The notes under the pieces were generated by a model. That model saw nothing but the letters and a program-made list of their open reading frames with translations. It ran no database searches and was not told where the DNA came from. From Glycomyces arizonensis DSM 44726 (GTDB taxonomy: Bacteria; Actinomycetota; Actinomycetes; Mycobacteriales; Micromonosporaceae): a stretch of 64,000 nt of DNA. Shown piece after piece: positions 48,731-59,288 of this stretch. Position 1 is the first letter of the stretch. Each line of letters begins with the position of its first letter. The DNA lies in contig NZ_AXWO01000003.1 in assembly GCF_000482705.1 (NCBI RefSeq), positions 310,001 to 374,000 on the forward strand, in the 5' to 3' direction. The translations under genes were made by a program, and so were the position numbers.

Positions 48731-50181
48731 CTGAGCCTGGGTTGCTCCGCGGCGGCCGCCGCGTCGGCCCGCTCGCGCAGCTCGGCGGCCATCGCCACGG
48801 CCTCGGCCGCGTCCCGGTGGGGCGCCACGGCGTGGCGCCCCGCGCTCCCCGCCGTCATGGCCGTGACCGTCGCCACGCCCTGGCGGCGCTGGATCGGGCC
48901 CTGGACGACCTTGACCCACTGGATCCGCGCGTAGGGCACGGCCAAGACGCGGTTGACCATGAACCCGCCGCGCACGAGGAACGCGTGCTCGTCGAGCGCG
49001 GCGCCGCTGCGCCCCCACTGGAGGGGCATCCGCCAGCGGACCCGCCGCGGCGGGCGCTCGATTTCGATCCGGTCCCACGGCACGCCAGGCAGCGCCGTCG
49101 ACGCCACGAGTCCGACCTGTTCGAGGTCGCCGACCGGCAGGAGCGAGGAGACGGCGGCGCTCTGGTTCGGGCTCTCCTGGGCGGCGGACGCGGTCGAGGC
49201 CTCCACCGACCGCCACCGCTTGAACCGCCACAGCAGCGGCTCGGACACGCTGACGGTGGTCACCCGATCGAGCGGCACGGTCTCGTGGACGCGGTCGGTC
49301 AGGCCCCGCTCGATGAGGAACCGCCGCTCGGACTCGGCCAGGCGGAAGCGGCAGTGGCGCAGGAAGGAGTTCACGGTGCGGAAGGTGCTCTGGAGGTAGC
49401 CCACCAGAGCCGGCGCGATCAAGCCCACCCACAGCGTGTTCGCGACGGCGCCCGCACCGAAGAAGTAGCTGCTGACGCCGAAGGCGATCCCGACGACGAG
49501 GAGCACCACCACCTGCACCGGCAGCCACCGGAGGAATGAAGCGTAGGCGAGCCGCGCGACCGGCACAGTGGGGACCAGCGGCGTCGTCTCCGGTGCCGGG
49601 GCCGCCTGTCCCTCATCGGCCGCGGCGGTCGGTTCGGGGGCGCGCCCGGCGACCGCCAGCAGCTCGGATCGGAGCGCGAGCGCCTGGTCGTGCTTGAGGT
49701 AGGACAGGCGGTCGTTCGCCCCGTCCGACCCGGCGATCTCGATGCGGAGCTGCGCGAGGCCGAAGACCCGCGCCTGGATCGGGCGCACCACGTCGACGGA
49801 CTGCAACCGGTCCAGCGGCACCGTGCGATGGCTCCGGCTGAGCACGCCCGCGAAGATGTGCAGGTCGGTGCCGTGGATGAGGAAGCCGCGGTACTGGATC
49901 GAGATGAGGCTCACGATGCCGCCGCCGATCGCCGCCACCGCGGCCGCGAAGACGGCGAAGAGGAAGTTGCGGGAGGTGAACACCTGCAACCCGACGGCGG
50001 CGGCGACCGCCGCGAAGAACCGGAAGCTCTCCAGCAGCGGCGTCAGCGGGTGCAGGCGCCGCCGCGGCAGCGATTCGATCGGTGGCGGCGGGGGCGGGCC
50101 GATCGGCGCGGGGGCCATCGGCGGGGCGGGCCGCTGATCGGTCCCGGCCGCCTCAGGGGCGGGATCGGCCGGGCCGCTCAC
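48727..50181 (-). CDS. YdbT-like membrane protein with bacterial PH domains
   Basis: The 484-residue protein has a Pro-rich N-terminus (IGPPPPPPIESLP) and two hydrophobic pairs (FFAAVAAAVGLQ, FAVFAAAVAAIGGGIVSLIS and VVVLLVVGIAFGVSSYFF). PH-domain blocks with the VPLDRLQSV/ VPLDRVTTV/ VPYARIQWV pattern occur three times, as in Bacillus YdbT. The GTG at 50181 overlaps the stop of the smaller partner gene (GTGA). YdbS/YdbT pairs are of unknown function; resistance to an antimicrobial peptide has been linked to them in Bacillus. Confidence 0.85.
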   Translation of the reverse strand: MSGPADPAPEAAGTDQRPAPPMAPAPIGPPPPPPIESLPRRRLHPLTPLLESFRFFAAVAAAVGLQVFTSRNFLFAVFAAAVAAIGGGIVSLISIQYRGFLIHGTDLHIFAGVLSRSHRTVPLDRLQSVDVVRPIQARVFGLAQLRIEIAGSDGANDRLSYLKHDQALALRSELLAVAGRAPEPTAAADEGQAAPAPETTPLVPTVPVARLAYASFLRWLPVQVVVLLVVGIAFGVSSYFFGAGAVANTLWVGLIAPALVGYLQSTFRTVNSFLRHCRFRLAESERRFLIERGLTDRVHETVPLDRVTTVSVSEPLLWRFKRWRSVEASTASAAQESPNQSAAVSSLLPVGDLEQVGLVASTALPGVPWDRIEIERPPRRVRWRMPLQWGRSGAALDEHAFLVRGGFMVNRVLAVPYARIQWVKVVQGPIQRRQGVATVTAMTAGSAGRHAVAPHRDAAEAVAMAAELRERADAAAAAEQPRLS

Positions 50182-50681
50182 AGGCCCTCCCGCACCTCGG
50201 CCGCGCGGGCGGCGAGCCGGTCCCGCAGCTCCGAGGCCGCGCCCGGATCGAGCCCCGGGACTTCGGTGACGGTGCCCGGTGCGGCGGTGCGGATCTCCAC
50301 CGTCGTCAGGCCGAACGTGCGCTCGATCGGCCCGGCCTTGAGGTCCACCAGCTGGATGCGCCCGTACGGCACGATGCTCAGCTGCCGGAACAGGATGCCG
50401 TGCCGCACCAGCAGGTCCTGCTCGCGTTCGGCGTAGCCCCAGGCGCGGACGGCCCGCGCGATGACCACCGCCCGCACCGCGGCCAGAACCGCGACGGCGC
50501 CGAGGGCGATCCACAGCCCGTCGAGGCCGAGCAGGACCGTCAGCGGGATGAGCGCGGCGGCGAGGAGGAGCAGCATCCGGCCGCCCATGCCGAGCAGCCG
50601 GACCGTCCGCAGCTGCGGCGCCATCGGCCTCCAGTCGAGTTCGGTCGGCCACCGGTCCCAGACCTGCGCGTGAGCGTTCAT
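50178..50681 (-). CDS. YdbS-like PH-domain membrane protein
   Basis: The 167-residue protein has two membrane helices (MLLLLAAALIPLTVLLGLDG, LWIALGAVAVLAAVRAVVIA) and one bacterial PH domain (YAEREQDLLVRHGILFRQLSIVPYGRIQLVDLKAGPIERTFGLTTVEI, shown in parts). Its place before the larger YdbT-like gene, with a 4-nt overlap, is the standard ydbS-ydbT order. It begins 3 nt after the small Cys-containing gene. Confidence 0.87.
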   Translation of the reverse strand: MNAHAQVWDRWPTELDWRPMAPQLRTVRLLGMGGRMLLLLAAALIPLTVLLGLDGLWIALGAVAVLAAVRAVVIARAVRAWGYAEREQDLLVRHGILFRQLSIVPYGRIQLVDLKAGPIERTFGLTTVEIRTAAPGTVTEVPGLDPGAASELRDRLAARAAEVREGL

Positions 50682-50684
50682 GGT

Positions 50685-50888
50685 TCAATCATCCAACTTC
50701 ACCGTCTCGCACGGGAACCCGCGGGAGGTGAGGAAGTCTCTGAGCGGTTCCAGGTGCTCCTCGCAGGCGGCCCACCGCTTGACGCGGTCGGCGCTGTGCA
50801 GCCGCGGGTTGCGCCACTGGAGCATCCAGGCGGCGGTGCGGCGGCAGCCCCGCGAGGAGCAGACGGGCGTCTCGGCGTTCTGGCTCAC
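50685..50888 (-). CDS. small Cys/His protein, conserved in actinobacteria
   Basis: The 67-residue product has CSSRGCRRTAAWMLQWRNP and RWAACEEHLEPLRDFL, a Cys/His arrangement that may bind zinc. Related actinobacterial proteins have been labelled acetone carboxylase without clear basis, so no function is assigned. GTG at 50888 fits best; the frame runs to 50957. It leads the PH-domain operon. Confidence 0.7.
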   Translation of the reverse strand: MSQNAETPVCSSRGCRRTAAWMLQWRNPRLHSADRVKRWAACEEHLEPLRDFLTSRGFPCETVKLDD

Positions 50889-50913
50889 GCCACGATTGTG
50901 CGTCACAGGGGAC

Positions 50914-51522
50914 TCAGCCGCGACGGGGCCACACGGCCGTGTCGATGAACGTCTCAACGGCCCCGACGATGTCGGCCAGCGCGTACGCCGACTCGACGAG
51001 CGGTCGGCCGGGCACGAACATGCCGTGGTCGGCGCCGGCGATCTCGCAGACCTCGCCGGGCAGCTCGCGCGCGAGCGCGGAGTTCCACGCCGGGTCGGCG
51101 GTGCCGCCGATGAGCAGGTACGGGGCGGTGGCGCGGCGCAGCGCCTGCACGATCGGGTAGTCCTGGAGCAGCGGCGTGAACCAGATCGCCGGGAGCCCGT
51201 GGTGGGCGGCCAGGACGGCCGCGGCGCTGCCGAGCGACTTGCCGACCAGCAACGGAGGATCAGCGTTCACTCCGGTTCGGGTGGTGGTGGGCTGGCGGGT
51301 GGGGTCATCGTTGTGGGCGCGGTCGAGCGCGGCCTCGACCTGGTCGCACACGCCGTCGACCATGGTCTGCGCATCGGCGGTGAGCCGCTCGGGGCGCTGC
51401 CACTCCACCGGGTAGATGTGGGCGCCCCGCGACTGGAGGGCGACGTGGGCGAACATCAGCAGCGGCCCCTGCACCCCGTAGTTGCGGCCGGGGAGGAGGA
51501 GGGCCTGTCGACGACGAGCCAT
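50914..51522 (-). CDS. alpha/beta-hydrolase-like protein
   Basis: The 202-residue protein starts MARRRQALLLPGRNYGVQGPLL and has a nucleophile elbow LLVGKSLGS, Asp in GGTADPAW and His in AGADHGMF, the order of an alpha/beta hydrolase triad. The substrate is unknown. The ATG at 51522 is the first start with homology; the frame is open to 51876 but that part is not protein-like. Confidence 0.78.
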   Translation of the reverse strand: MARRRQALLLPGRNYGVQGPLLMFAHVALQSRGAHIYPVEWQRPERLTADAQTMVDGVCDQVEAALDRAHNDDPTRQPTTTRTGVNADPPLLVGKSLGSAAAVLAAHHGLPAIWFTPLLQDYPIVQALRRATAPYLLIGGTADPAWNSALARELPGEVCEIAGADHGMFVPGRPLVESAYALADIVGAVETFIDTAVWPRRG

Positions 51523-51600
51523 GAGGTGAATTCTAGTTCCGTGCGGCCCCGGAGGCGGGCACCGAACGATGCGGTGCCGCGGCGCGGGGGAGAAGAGGGA

Positions 51601-51630
51601 GCCGCACGGCCACGGGGGAAGCCGTGCGGC
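51601..51630. other. perfect 10-bp hairpin in the hydrolase-moxR interval
   Basis: GCCGCACGGC (51601-51610) pairs with GCCGTGCGGC (51621-51630). It lies upstream of the hydrolase gene on the minus strand, so it may be a leader structure or an operator. The rest of this 418-bp gene-free interval shows only the promoter listed next. Confidence 0.45.
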
Positions 51631-51872
51631 TTGCTCACAGCATAGCGCTCCGACATATTGCAGCAACGGATTGAATCGGCGCGGCGTGTCACTTGCGGGG
51701 GCAAAACGCGTTTCCAACCGCGACGGTCCGCACGCTATCGCCTTACGACAGTCTGCGATCCTGAAGCGGCCCAACGCCACCCCCGGCAAGTGTCGGATAG
51801 CCGACTCAAAGCGGGCCGGCGTGTCGCGCCAGGGCGCCGATCGCGGCGGCGCGTCGCGATCCTCCGCCACGC

Positions 51873-51901
51873 TCACGATCCTCGTACGGGCGAATTAGTA
51901 T
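51873..51901 (+). promoter_or_regulatory. candidate moxR operon promoter
   Basis: TCACGA (51873-51878) and TAGTAT (51896-51901) are 17 bp apart, about 38 bp before the moxR ATG. Confidence 0.4.
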
Positions 51902-51939
51902 CGACAGCACCAGACCGAAGCAGCAGGGAGCAGGAGTCC

Positions 51940-52998
<1,059 letters not shown>

Positions 52999-53002
52999 AG
53001 CG

Positions 53003-53896
53003 GTGGCCCCTGTGAACGCCGCCGACCTGCGCACCCTCGACCGGCTGCAGCTGCTCATCACGCGCCGGCTCGACGGCCTGCTCCACGGCGACTACCTCGG
53101 CCTGCTGCCCGGGCCCGGCTCCGAACCCGGCGAGGCACGGGAGTACCGGCCCGGCGACGACGTGCGACACATCGACTGGCCCGTCACCGCCCGCACCACC
53201 GTCCCGCACGTCCGCACCACCGTCGCCGACCGCGAACTCGAGGCCTGGCTCGCCGTCGACCTCTCGCCCAGCCTCGACTTCGGCACCGTGAACATGCTCA
53301 AACGCGACCTCGCGGTCAACGCCGTCGCGGCCTTCTCCTACCTCGCCGGGAGGGGCGGCAACCGCGTCGGCGCCGTCGTCACCGAAGGCGGCCGGTCCAA
53401 GGCCATCCCGCCTCGGCCCGGGCGCGCCGGATCGCGCTCGCTGCTGCGCGCGGTCACCGAACTCCCCAGGGGCACCGGCCCGGGCAACCTGCCCGAACTG
53501 CTCGACACCACCCGCCGCCACACGCGGCGGCGCGGCATGGCCATCGTCATATCAGATTTCATCGACGAGGGCGACTGGCCCCGCGAGCTGCGCCGCCTGA
53601 GCGTGCGCCAGCAGGTGCTGTGCGTCGAGGTCGTCGACCCCGCCGAACTGCGGCTCCCCGACGTCGGCGTCCTCGACCTCATCGACCCCGAGACCGGCGA
53701 CCACGTCGAGGTCCAGACCGCGGGCGCCCGCTTCCGCGCCCGCTACGAGGCCGCCGCAGCCGAGCAGCGCGCCCGCATCGCCGCCGGCATCCGCGGCGCC
53801 GGCGCGGCGCACCTGCGCCTGTCCACCGGCGCCGACTGGCTGCGCGACATCGCCGCGTTCGTCGCCGAGCGCCGCCACCTCGCCGCCTACCGCTAG
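53003..53896 (+). CDS. DUF58 protein
   Basis: The 297-residue protein has the DUF58 signature EYRPGDDVRHIDWPVTART and a VWA-like fold after it (LEAWLAVDLSPSLDFG, GMAIVISDFIDEGDW). It follows moxR by 4 nt and precedes a VWA protein, and presumably forms a complex with them at the membrane. The start is GTG. Function is not established. Confidence 0.9.
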   Translation: MAPVNAADLRTLDRLQLLITRRLDGLLHGDYLGLLPGPGSEPGEAREYRPGDDVRHIDWPVTARTTVPHVRTTVADRELEAWLAVDLSPSLDFGTVNMLKRDLAVNAVAAFSYLAGRGGNRVGAVVTEGGRSKAIPPRPGRAGSRSLLRAVTELPRGTGPGNLPELLDTTRRHTRRRGMAIVISDFIDEGDWPRELRRLSVRQQVLCVEVVDPAELRLPDVGVLDLIDPETGDHVEVQTAGARFRARYEAAAAEQRARIAAGIRGAGAAHLRLSTGADWLRDIAAFVAERRHLAAYR

Positions 53897-53914
53897 ACAT
53901 CCGAAGGAGACCCG

Positions 53915-54865
53915 TTGATCCGCCTGCTCGAACCGGCATGGCTCTTGGCGCTCATTGCGGTGGCCGCGCTCGCCGGCGTCTACGTCTGGGCGCAGTTCGC
54001 AAGGCAGCGGACCGCCGTGCGCTTCGCCAACACCGCGCTGCTGGCCAAACTCGTCCCCAAGCTCCCCGGCTGGCGGCGCCACCTCCCCGCCGGGCTCATG
54101 GTCATCGCGCTCGCCGTCCTGGTCGGCGGCATGACCCGCCCCGCCGTCGACGTCGAAGAACCGCAGGAGCGGGCCACGGTCATCCTCGCCATCGACGTCT
54201 CGCTGTCCATGATGTCCACCGACGTGGACCCGACGCGGATCGACGCCGCCAAGACCGCCGCCGTCGACTTCGTCGAGGAGCTGCCCGCGCAGTACAACGT
54301 CGGCCTGGTCTCCTTCGCCGGATACGCCTCGGTCGTGGTGCCCCCCACCAAGGACCGCGCCCAGCTCACCACCGCCATCCGCGGCCTGAACCTGGCCGAG
54401 GCCACCGCCACCGGCGACGCCGTCTTCGCCTCCCTCCAAGCCGTCCAGCAGGTCCTCAACGACGGCTCCGGCGAGCTCGCGCCCGCCCGCATCCTGCTGC
54501 TCTCCGACGGCTACCGCACCGCCGGGCGCAGCGTCGGCGAGGCCGCCGACGCCGCCGCCGCGGCCGAGGTGCCCGTCTCCACGGTCGCCTTCGGCACCGA
54601 CGAGGGCGTCATCGAACTCGAAGAGCAGCTCGTCGCCGTCCCCGTCGACCGCGAGGCCCTGTCCGGCCTCGCCGAGGAGACCGGCGGCACCTACTACGAG
54701 GCCGCCTCCGTCGAGGAGCTGCGCGAGGTCTACGAGGACATGGGCTCCTCGCTGGGCTACCGCACCATCGCCGAGGACATCTCGCAGTGGTTCATCGGCA
54801 TCGCGCTCGTGCTGCTGTTCACCGCCGCCGGACTCAGCCTCGCCTGGACCTCGCGCGTCCCCTGA
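53915..54865 (+). CDS. VWA-domain membrane protein, BatA-like
   Basis: The 316-residue protein has an N-terminal membrane helix (AWLLALIAVAALAGVYVWA), a second at about 58-76, and a VWA domain with a complete MIDAS (DVSLSM, then TGDAVF and LLLSDG). A C-terminal membrane helix (WFIGIALVLLFTAAGLSLAW) follows. The start is TTG at 53915 after GAAGGAG. It matches mycobacterial Rv1481. Confidence 0.92.
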   Translation: MIRLLEPAWLLALIAVAALAGVYVWAQFARQRTAVRFANTALLAKLVPKLPGWRRHLPAGLMVIALAVLVGGMTRPAVDVEEPQERATVILAIDVSLSMMSTDVDPTRIDAAKTAAVDFVEELPAQYNVGLVSFAGYASVVVPPTKDRAQLTTAIRGLNLAEATATGDAVFASLQAVQQVLNDGSGELAPARILLLSDGYRTAGRSVGEAADAAAAAEVPVSTVAFGTDEGVIELEEQLVAVPVDREALSGLAEETGGTYYEAASVEELREVYEDMGSSLGYRTIAEDISQWFIGIALVLLFTAAGLSLAWTSRVP

Positions 54866-54928
54866 CCGACCGCGCCGCGGCGGCGCCGACTACCAGCCGG
54901 ACTGTGCCAAGCGGCACACGGTGCGTGA

Positions 54929-55711
<783 letters not shown>

Positions 55712-55786
55712 ACCCCGGCCACACCGCGCCCTTGACGCCGCGCCCCACACTCGAACAAGTGCAATAGTTTTCCACGGAGGAACTTG

Positions 55787-56569
55787 ATGTCTGGAATCTT
55801 GGACGGCAAACGACTGCTCATCACCGGTGTCATCACCGAGCAGTCCCTCGGGTTCGGGGTGGCCAAGTACGCCCAGGAGCAGGGGGCCGAAGTCGTCCTC
55901 ACCGGCTTCGGGCGCATGTCCCTGGTCGAGCGGATCGCCAAGAAGCTGCCGAAGCCCGCGCCCGTCATCGAGCTCGACGTGACCGACCCCGAGCAGCTCG
56001 ACGCCCTCGCCGGGAAGGTCCGCGAGCACGTCGACGGCATCGACGGCGTCCTCCACTCCATCGCCTACGCGCCGCCCTCGGCGCTCGGCGGGAACTTCCT
56101 GAACACCCCGTGGGAGGACGTCGCCCAGGCCCTCCAGGTCTCGGCCTTCTCCTACAAGTCCCTGGCCGTCGCCTGCCTGCCGCTGATGGGCGAGGGCGGC
56201 GCGGTCCTCGGCCTCACCTTCGACGCCACCCAGGCCTGGCCGGTCTACGACTGGATGGGCGTCGCCAAGGCCGGCCTCGAGTCCGCCAACCGCTACCTCG
56301 CCCGCGACCTGGGCCCCAAGGGCATCCGAGTCAACCTCGTCTCGGCCGGACCGCAGCGCACCATGGCCGCCAAGTCCATCCCCGGCTTCGAGGCCTTCGA
56401 GGAGGCCTGGACCAGGCGCGCCCCGCTCGGCTGGTCCCTGACCGACTCCGAGCCGGTCGCCAAGGCCTGCGCGGTCCTCCTGTCCGACCTGTTCCCCGCG
56501 ACGTCGGGCGAGATCGTCCACGTCGACGGCGGCTTCCACGCCGTCGGAGTCGAGCGCACCGAGAGCTGA
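55787..56569 (+). CDS. fabI: enoyl-ACP reductase, InhA/FabI type
   Basis: This NADH-dependent enoyl-ACP reductase finishes each fatty-acid elongation cycle. The 260-residue protein has GVITEQSLGFGVAK, SIAYAPPSALGG and the catalytic Tyr/Lys in YDWMGVAKAGLES, as in InhA, with GPQRTMAAKSIPGF over the substrate loop. ATG 55787 follows CGGAGG; an in-frame TTG lies just before. Like InhA it may be a target of this inhibitor class. Confidence 0.94.
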   Translation: MSGILDGKRLLITGVITEQSLGFGVAKYAQEQGAEVVLTGFGRMSLVERIAKKLPKPAPVIELDVTDPEQLDALAGKVREHVDGIDGVLHSIAYAPPSALGGNFLNTPWEDVAQALQVSAFSYKSLAVACLPLMGEGGAVLGLTFDATQAWPVYDWMGVAKAGLESANRYLARDLGPKGIRVNLVSAGPQRTMAAKSIPGFEAFEEAWTRRAPLGWSLTDSEPVAKACAVLLSDLFPATSGEIVHVDGGFHAVGVERTES

Positions 56570-56578
56570 CGGCGACCC

Positions 56579-57616
56579 ATGCCTGAATACGACGCAGTCA
56601 TCCTGGTCTCCTTCGGCGGGCCCGAAGGACCGGCCGACGTCCTGCCGTTCCTGCGCAACGTCACCCGCGGCCGCGGCATCCCCGAGGAGCGCCTCGAAGC
56701 GGTAGCCGAGCACTACCACCACTTCGGCGGCATCTCGCCGATCAACCAGTGGTGCCGCGAGGTCATCGACGCCCTCCGCGCCGAATTCCGCGCCGGCGGC
56801 ATCGACCTGCCGATCTACTGGGGCAACCGCAACTGGCCGCCGATGCTGGTCGACGCGGTCACCCAGATGACCGCCGACGGGGTGCGCCGCGCGCTGGCCG
56901 TGTGCACCAGCGCCTACGGCTCGTACTCCTCGTGCCGCCAGTACGTCGAGGACATCAACGCCGCCCGCGCCGCCGTCGGCGAATCGGCCCCGGTCATCGA
57001 CAAGGTCCGCCACTTCTTCGACCACCCCGGCTTCGTCGGCGGGTTCGCGAAGCAGCTGCGCGGCAGTCTTGACCAGATCGCCGACCAGTCGGCCACCCGC
57101 GTGGTCTTCACCGCCCACTCGATCCCCGCGACCATGGAGGACTGCTCCGGCCCCGCCGGGGCCCGCTACTCCGACCAGGTCGCCGAGGCCGCCGCGCTCG
57201 TCGCCGAGCATGCCGGGTGGACCGGGCCGTTCGACGTGGTGTGGCAGTCCCGCTCGGGCCCGCCCGCGATGCCGTGGCTGGAGCCCGACATCAACGACCA
57301 CTTCAAGGTCCTCGCCGCCGAGGGCGTCGACACCGTCGTGGTCAGCCCCGTCGGCTTCCTCTCGGACCACATCGAGGTGCTGTGGGACCTCGACAACGAG
57401 GCCGCCGAGACCGCCGCGGGCCTGGGCCTGCGCTACCTGCGGGCCGGGACGCCCGAGATCGGCGCCGACCTGGTCGGCATGTTCCGCGACCTGGTCGCCG
57501 AGCGGGTCGCGGGGGCGCCCGTGCGGCGCCTGGGCAAGCTGCCGGTGTGGGACCCGATGGTCGAGGGCTGCTGCCCCGCCCGCCGTCCCCCGGCGCCCGA
57601 GAAGCACCGACGCTAG
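56579..57616 (+). CDS. cpfC: coproporphyrin III ferrochelatase
   Basis: The 345-residue ferrochelatase inserts iron into coproporphyrin III in the actinobacterial haem route (older name hemH). It has the catalytic His in TAHSIPATMED, Glu in FLSDHIEVLWDLD, and SRSGPPAMPWLEPD. Cysteines near the C-terminus (EGCCPARR) fit the [2Fe-2S] cluster of actinobacterial enzymes, though the cluster is inferred. It is 9 nt after fabI, with a strong terminator behind. Confidence 0.93.
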   Translation: MPEYDAVILVSFGGPEGPADVLPFLRNVTRGRGIPEERLEAVAEHYHHFGGISPINQWCREVIDALRAEFRAGGIDLPIYWGNRNWPPMLVDAVTQMTADGVRRALAVCTSAYGSYSSCRQYVEDINAARAAVGESAPVIDKVRHFFDHPGFVGGFAKQLRGSLDQIADQSATRVVFTAHSIPATMEDCSGPAGARYSDQVAEAAALVAEHAGWTGPFDVVWQSRSGPPAMPWLEPDINDHFKVLAAEGVDTVVVSPVGFLSDHIEVLWDLDNEAAETAAGLGLRYLRAGTPEIGADLVGMFRDLVAERVAGAPVRRLGKLPVWDPMVEGCCPARRPPAPEKHRR

Positions 57617-57620
57617 TCAC

Positions 57621-57649
57621 GAGCCCGGGCGGCCGCGCCGCCCGGGCTC
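57621..57649 (+). terminator. terminator after cpfC
   Basis: GAGCCCGGGCGGC and GCCGCCCGGGCTC form a perfect 13-bp stem with a CGC loop, 4 nt after the stop codon. Confidence 0.8.
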
Positions 57650-57714
57650 ATCGTCCACTGAGGTACGCGTAACCGGGTCTTCGCCGGAATGTGACTCGTG
57701 ACATGCTTATAAGC

Positions 57715-58149
57715 GTGGAACCCGCATTCATCTGGATCATCGTCGCAGTGATCCTCGGCGTGGCCGAACTGTTCACCGGCACCCTCGTGCTCGCCATGGT
57801 CGCCGGAGGCGCCGTCCTGGCCGCCATCGGCGCCGCGGTCGGCGCCCCGCTGTGGATCCAGGCCGTCCTCTTCGCCGCGGGCTCGGCCGCCTCGATCTGG
57901 GGCCTGCGCCCCTTCCTCAAGCAGGCCCTCGACTCCAGCGGCGACAGCCAGCCCATGGGCACGCGCGCCCTCCAGGGCAAAGAGGCCCTCGTCCTCGAGA
58001 AGGTCGACTCCAGCGGCGGCCTGGTCGAGATCTCCGGCGACAACTGGACCGCCTACCCCCTGGAGCCCGATGAGGTGCTGGAACCCGGCGATCGCGTGAC
58101 AGTGGTAGAAATCAAAGGAGCCACCGTCATCGTCTGGCGACAGACATAA
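57715..58149 (+). CDS. NfeD-family membrane protein
   Basis: The 144-residue product has two or three membrane helices (FIWIIVAVILGVAELFTGTLVLAMVAGG, AVLFAAGSAASIWG, given in parts) and a C-terminal OB-fold (GKEALVLEKV, PGDRVTVVEIKGATVIV). NfeD proteins partner with SPFH proteins, and the next gene is one. GTG 57715 is chosen by family start (EPAFIW). ATG 57703 and GTG 57691 are alternatives, and none has a ribosome site. Confidence 0.87.
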   Translation: MEPAFIWIIVAVILGVAELFTGTLVLAMVAGGAVLAAIGAAVGAPLWIQAVLFAAGSAASIWGLRPFLKQALDSSGDSQPMGTRALQGKEALVLEKVDSSGGLVEISGDNWTAYPLEPDEVLEPGDRVTVVEIKGATVIVWRQT

Positions 58150-58196
58150 CAGGAAGCCCGTACTAGACCGGCGAACACTGGAGGCAGAACTCAACC

Positions 58197-59231
58197 ATGG
58201 ACCCGCTCGGCATACTCCTGCTCATCGTGGTGGTATTCCTGGTCATCGTGCTCGCGCGATCGCTCAGGATCGTCCCCCAGCAGTGGAACTACATCATCGA
58301 GCGTCTCGGCAAGTACCGCCGCACGCTCGAACCCGGCCCGCGACTGCTCGTGCCCTTCATCGACTCCGTCCGCGCCAAGGTCGACCTGCGCGAACGCGTC
58401 GTCAACTTCCCGCCGCAGCCGGTCATCACCGAGGACAACCTCGGCGTCCAGATCGACACCGTGCTGTACTACATCATCACCCAGCCCACCGCCGCGGTCT
58501 ACAACATCGACGACTACCTCGCCGGTGTCGAGCAGCTGACGACCACCACGCTGCGCAACGTCGTCGGCGCGATGGACCTGGAGCAGACCCTCACCAGCCG
58601 CGAGGAGATCAACTCCCGCCTGGCCACCGAGCTCGACAAGGCCACCGACAAGTGGGGCCTCAAGGTCACCCGCGTCGAGCTGCGCTCCATCGAGCCGCCG
58701 ATGAGCATCCGCGACGCCATGGAGAAGCAGATGCGGGCCGAGCGCGACCGGCGCGCCGCGATCCTCAACGCCGAGGGCACCAAGCGCGCCGCGATCCTCA
58801 TGGCCGAGGGCGATCAGCAGTCCGCCGTCCTGCGCGCCAAGGGCGAGCGCGACTCCGAGGTGCTCCGCGCCGACGGCCAGGCCAAGGCCATCCAGACCGT
58901 CTTCGCGGCCATCCACAACGCCAAGCCCACCGACCGGCTCCTGACCTACCAGTACCTCCAGACCCTGCCGCAGATCGCCTCCGGCGACGCCAACAAGGTG
59001 TGGGTCATCCCGGCCGAGCTCACCAGGACCCTCGGCAGCATCGGCAACGCCTTCGGCGGCGTCGAAGCGCCCAGCGACGAGGACGAGGACATCGAGGTCG
59101 ACACCAGCGCCCTGGAACTCGACGAGTCCGCGGCCCAGGCCCTGGAGGCCGCGCAGCAGGCCGCCAGCGAGGTCAAGGACGTCGGCGAAGGCCGGAAGGC
59201 GGCCAACGAGCTGCCCCCGCCGCCCGAATAG
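58197..59231 (+). CDS. SPFH/band 7 protein (flotillin/stomatin-like)
   Basis: The 344-residue protein starts with a membrane helix (GILLLIVVVFLVIVLARS) and the SPFH domain (VPQQWNYIIERLGKYRRTLEPG, VDLRERVVNFPPQPVITEDN, TLRNVVGAMDLEQTLTSRE in parts). A charged coiled coil (RAERDRRAAILNAEGTKRAAIL) and an acidic Ala-rich tail with PPPPE follow. It forms membrane scaffolds. It matches Rv1488 and pairs with the NfeD gene 47 bp upstream. Confidence 0.93.
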   Translation: MDPLGILLLIVVVFLVIVLARSLRIVPQQWNYIIERLGKYRRTLEPGPRLLVPFIDSVRAKVDLRERVVNFPPQPVITEDNLGVQIDTVLYYIITQPTAAVYNIDDYLAGVEQLTTTTLRNVVGAMDLEQTLTSREEINSRLATELDKATDKWGLKVTRVELRSIEPPMSIRDAMEKQMRAERDRRAAILNAEGTKRAAILMAEGDQQSAVLRAKGERDSEVLRADGQAKAIQTVFAAIHNAKPTDRLLTYQYLQTLPQIASGDANKVWVIPAELTRTLGSIGNAFGGVEAPSDEDEDIEVDTSALELDESAAQALEAAQQAASEVKDVGEGRKAANELPPPPE

Positions 59232-59240
59232 CGACAAGGA

Positions 59241-59274
59241 GGCGCCCCGGACCGCTCGGTCCGGGGCGCCTTTT
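59241..59274 (+). terminator. rho-independent terminator after the SPFH gene
   Basis: GGCGCCCCGGACC and GGTCCGGGGCGCC form a perfect 13-bp stem with a GCTC loop, followed by TTTT. It is the only hairpin in the window with a clear T-run. Confidence 0.88.
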
Positions 59275-59288
59275 GCTGTAATCGAGGG

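Noticed and set aside
48727-50688. A single 653-codon PH-domain protein
   Set aside because: The first 169 codons are an out-of-frame reading of the separate YdbS-like gene. The GTG at 50181 gives the expected two-gene arrangement.
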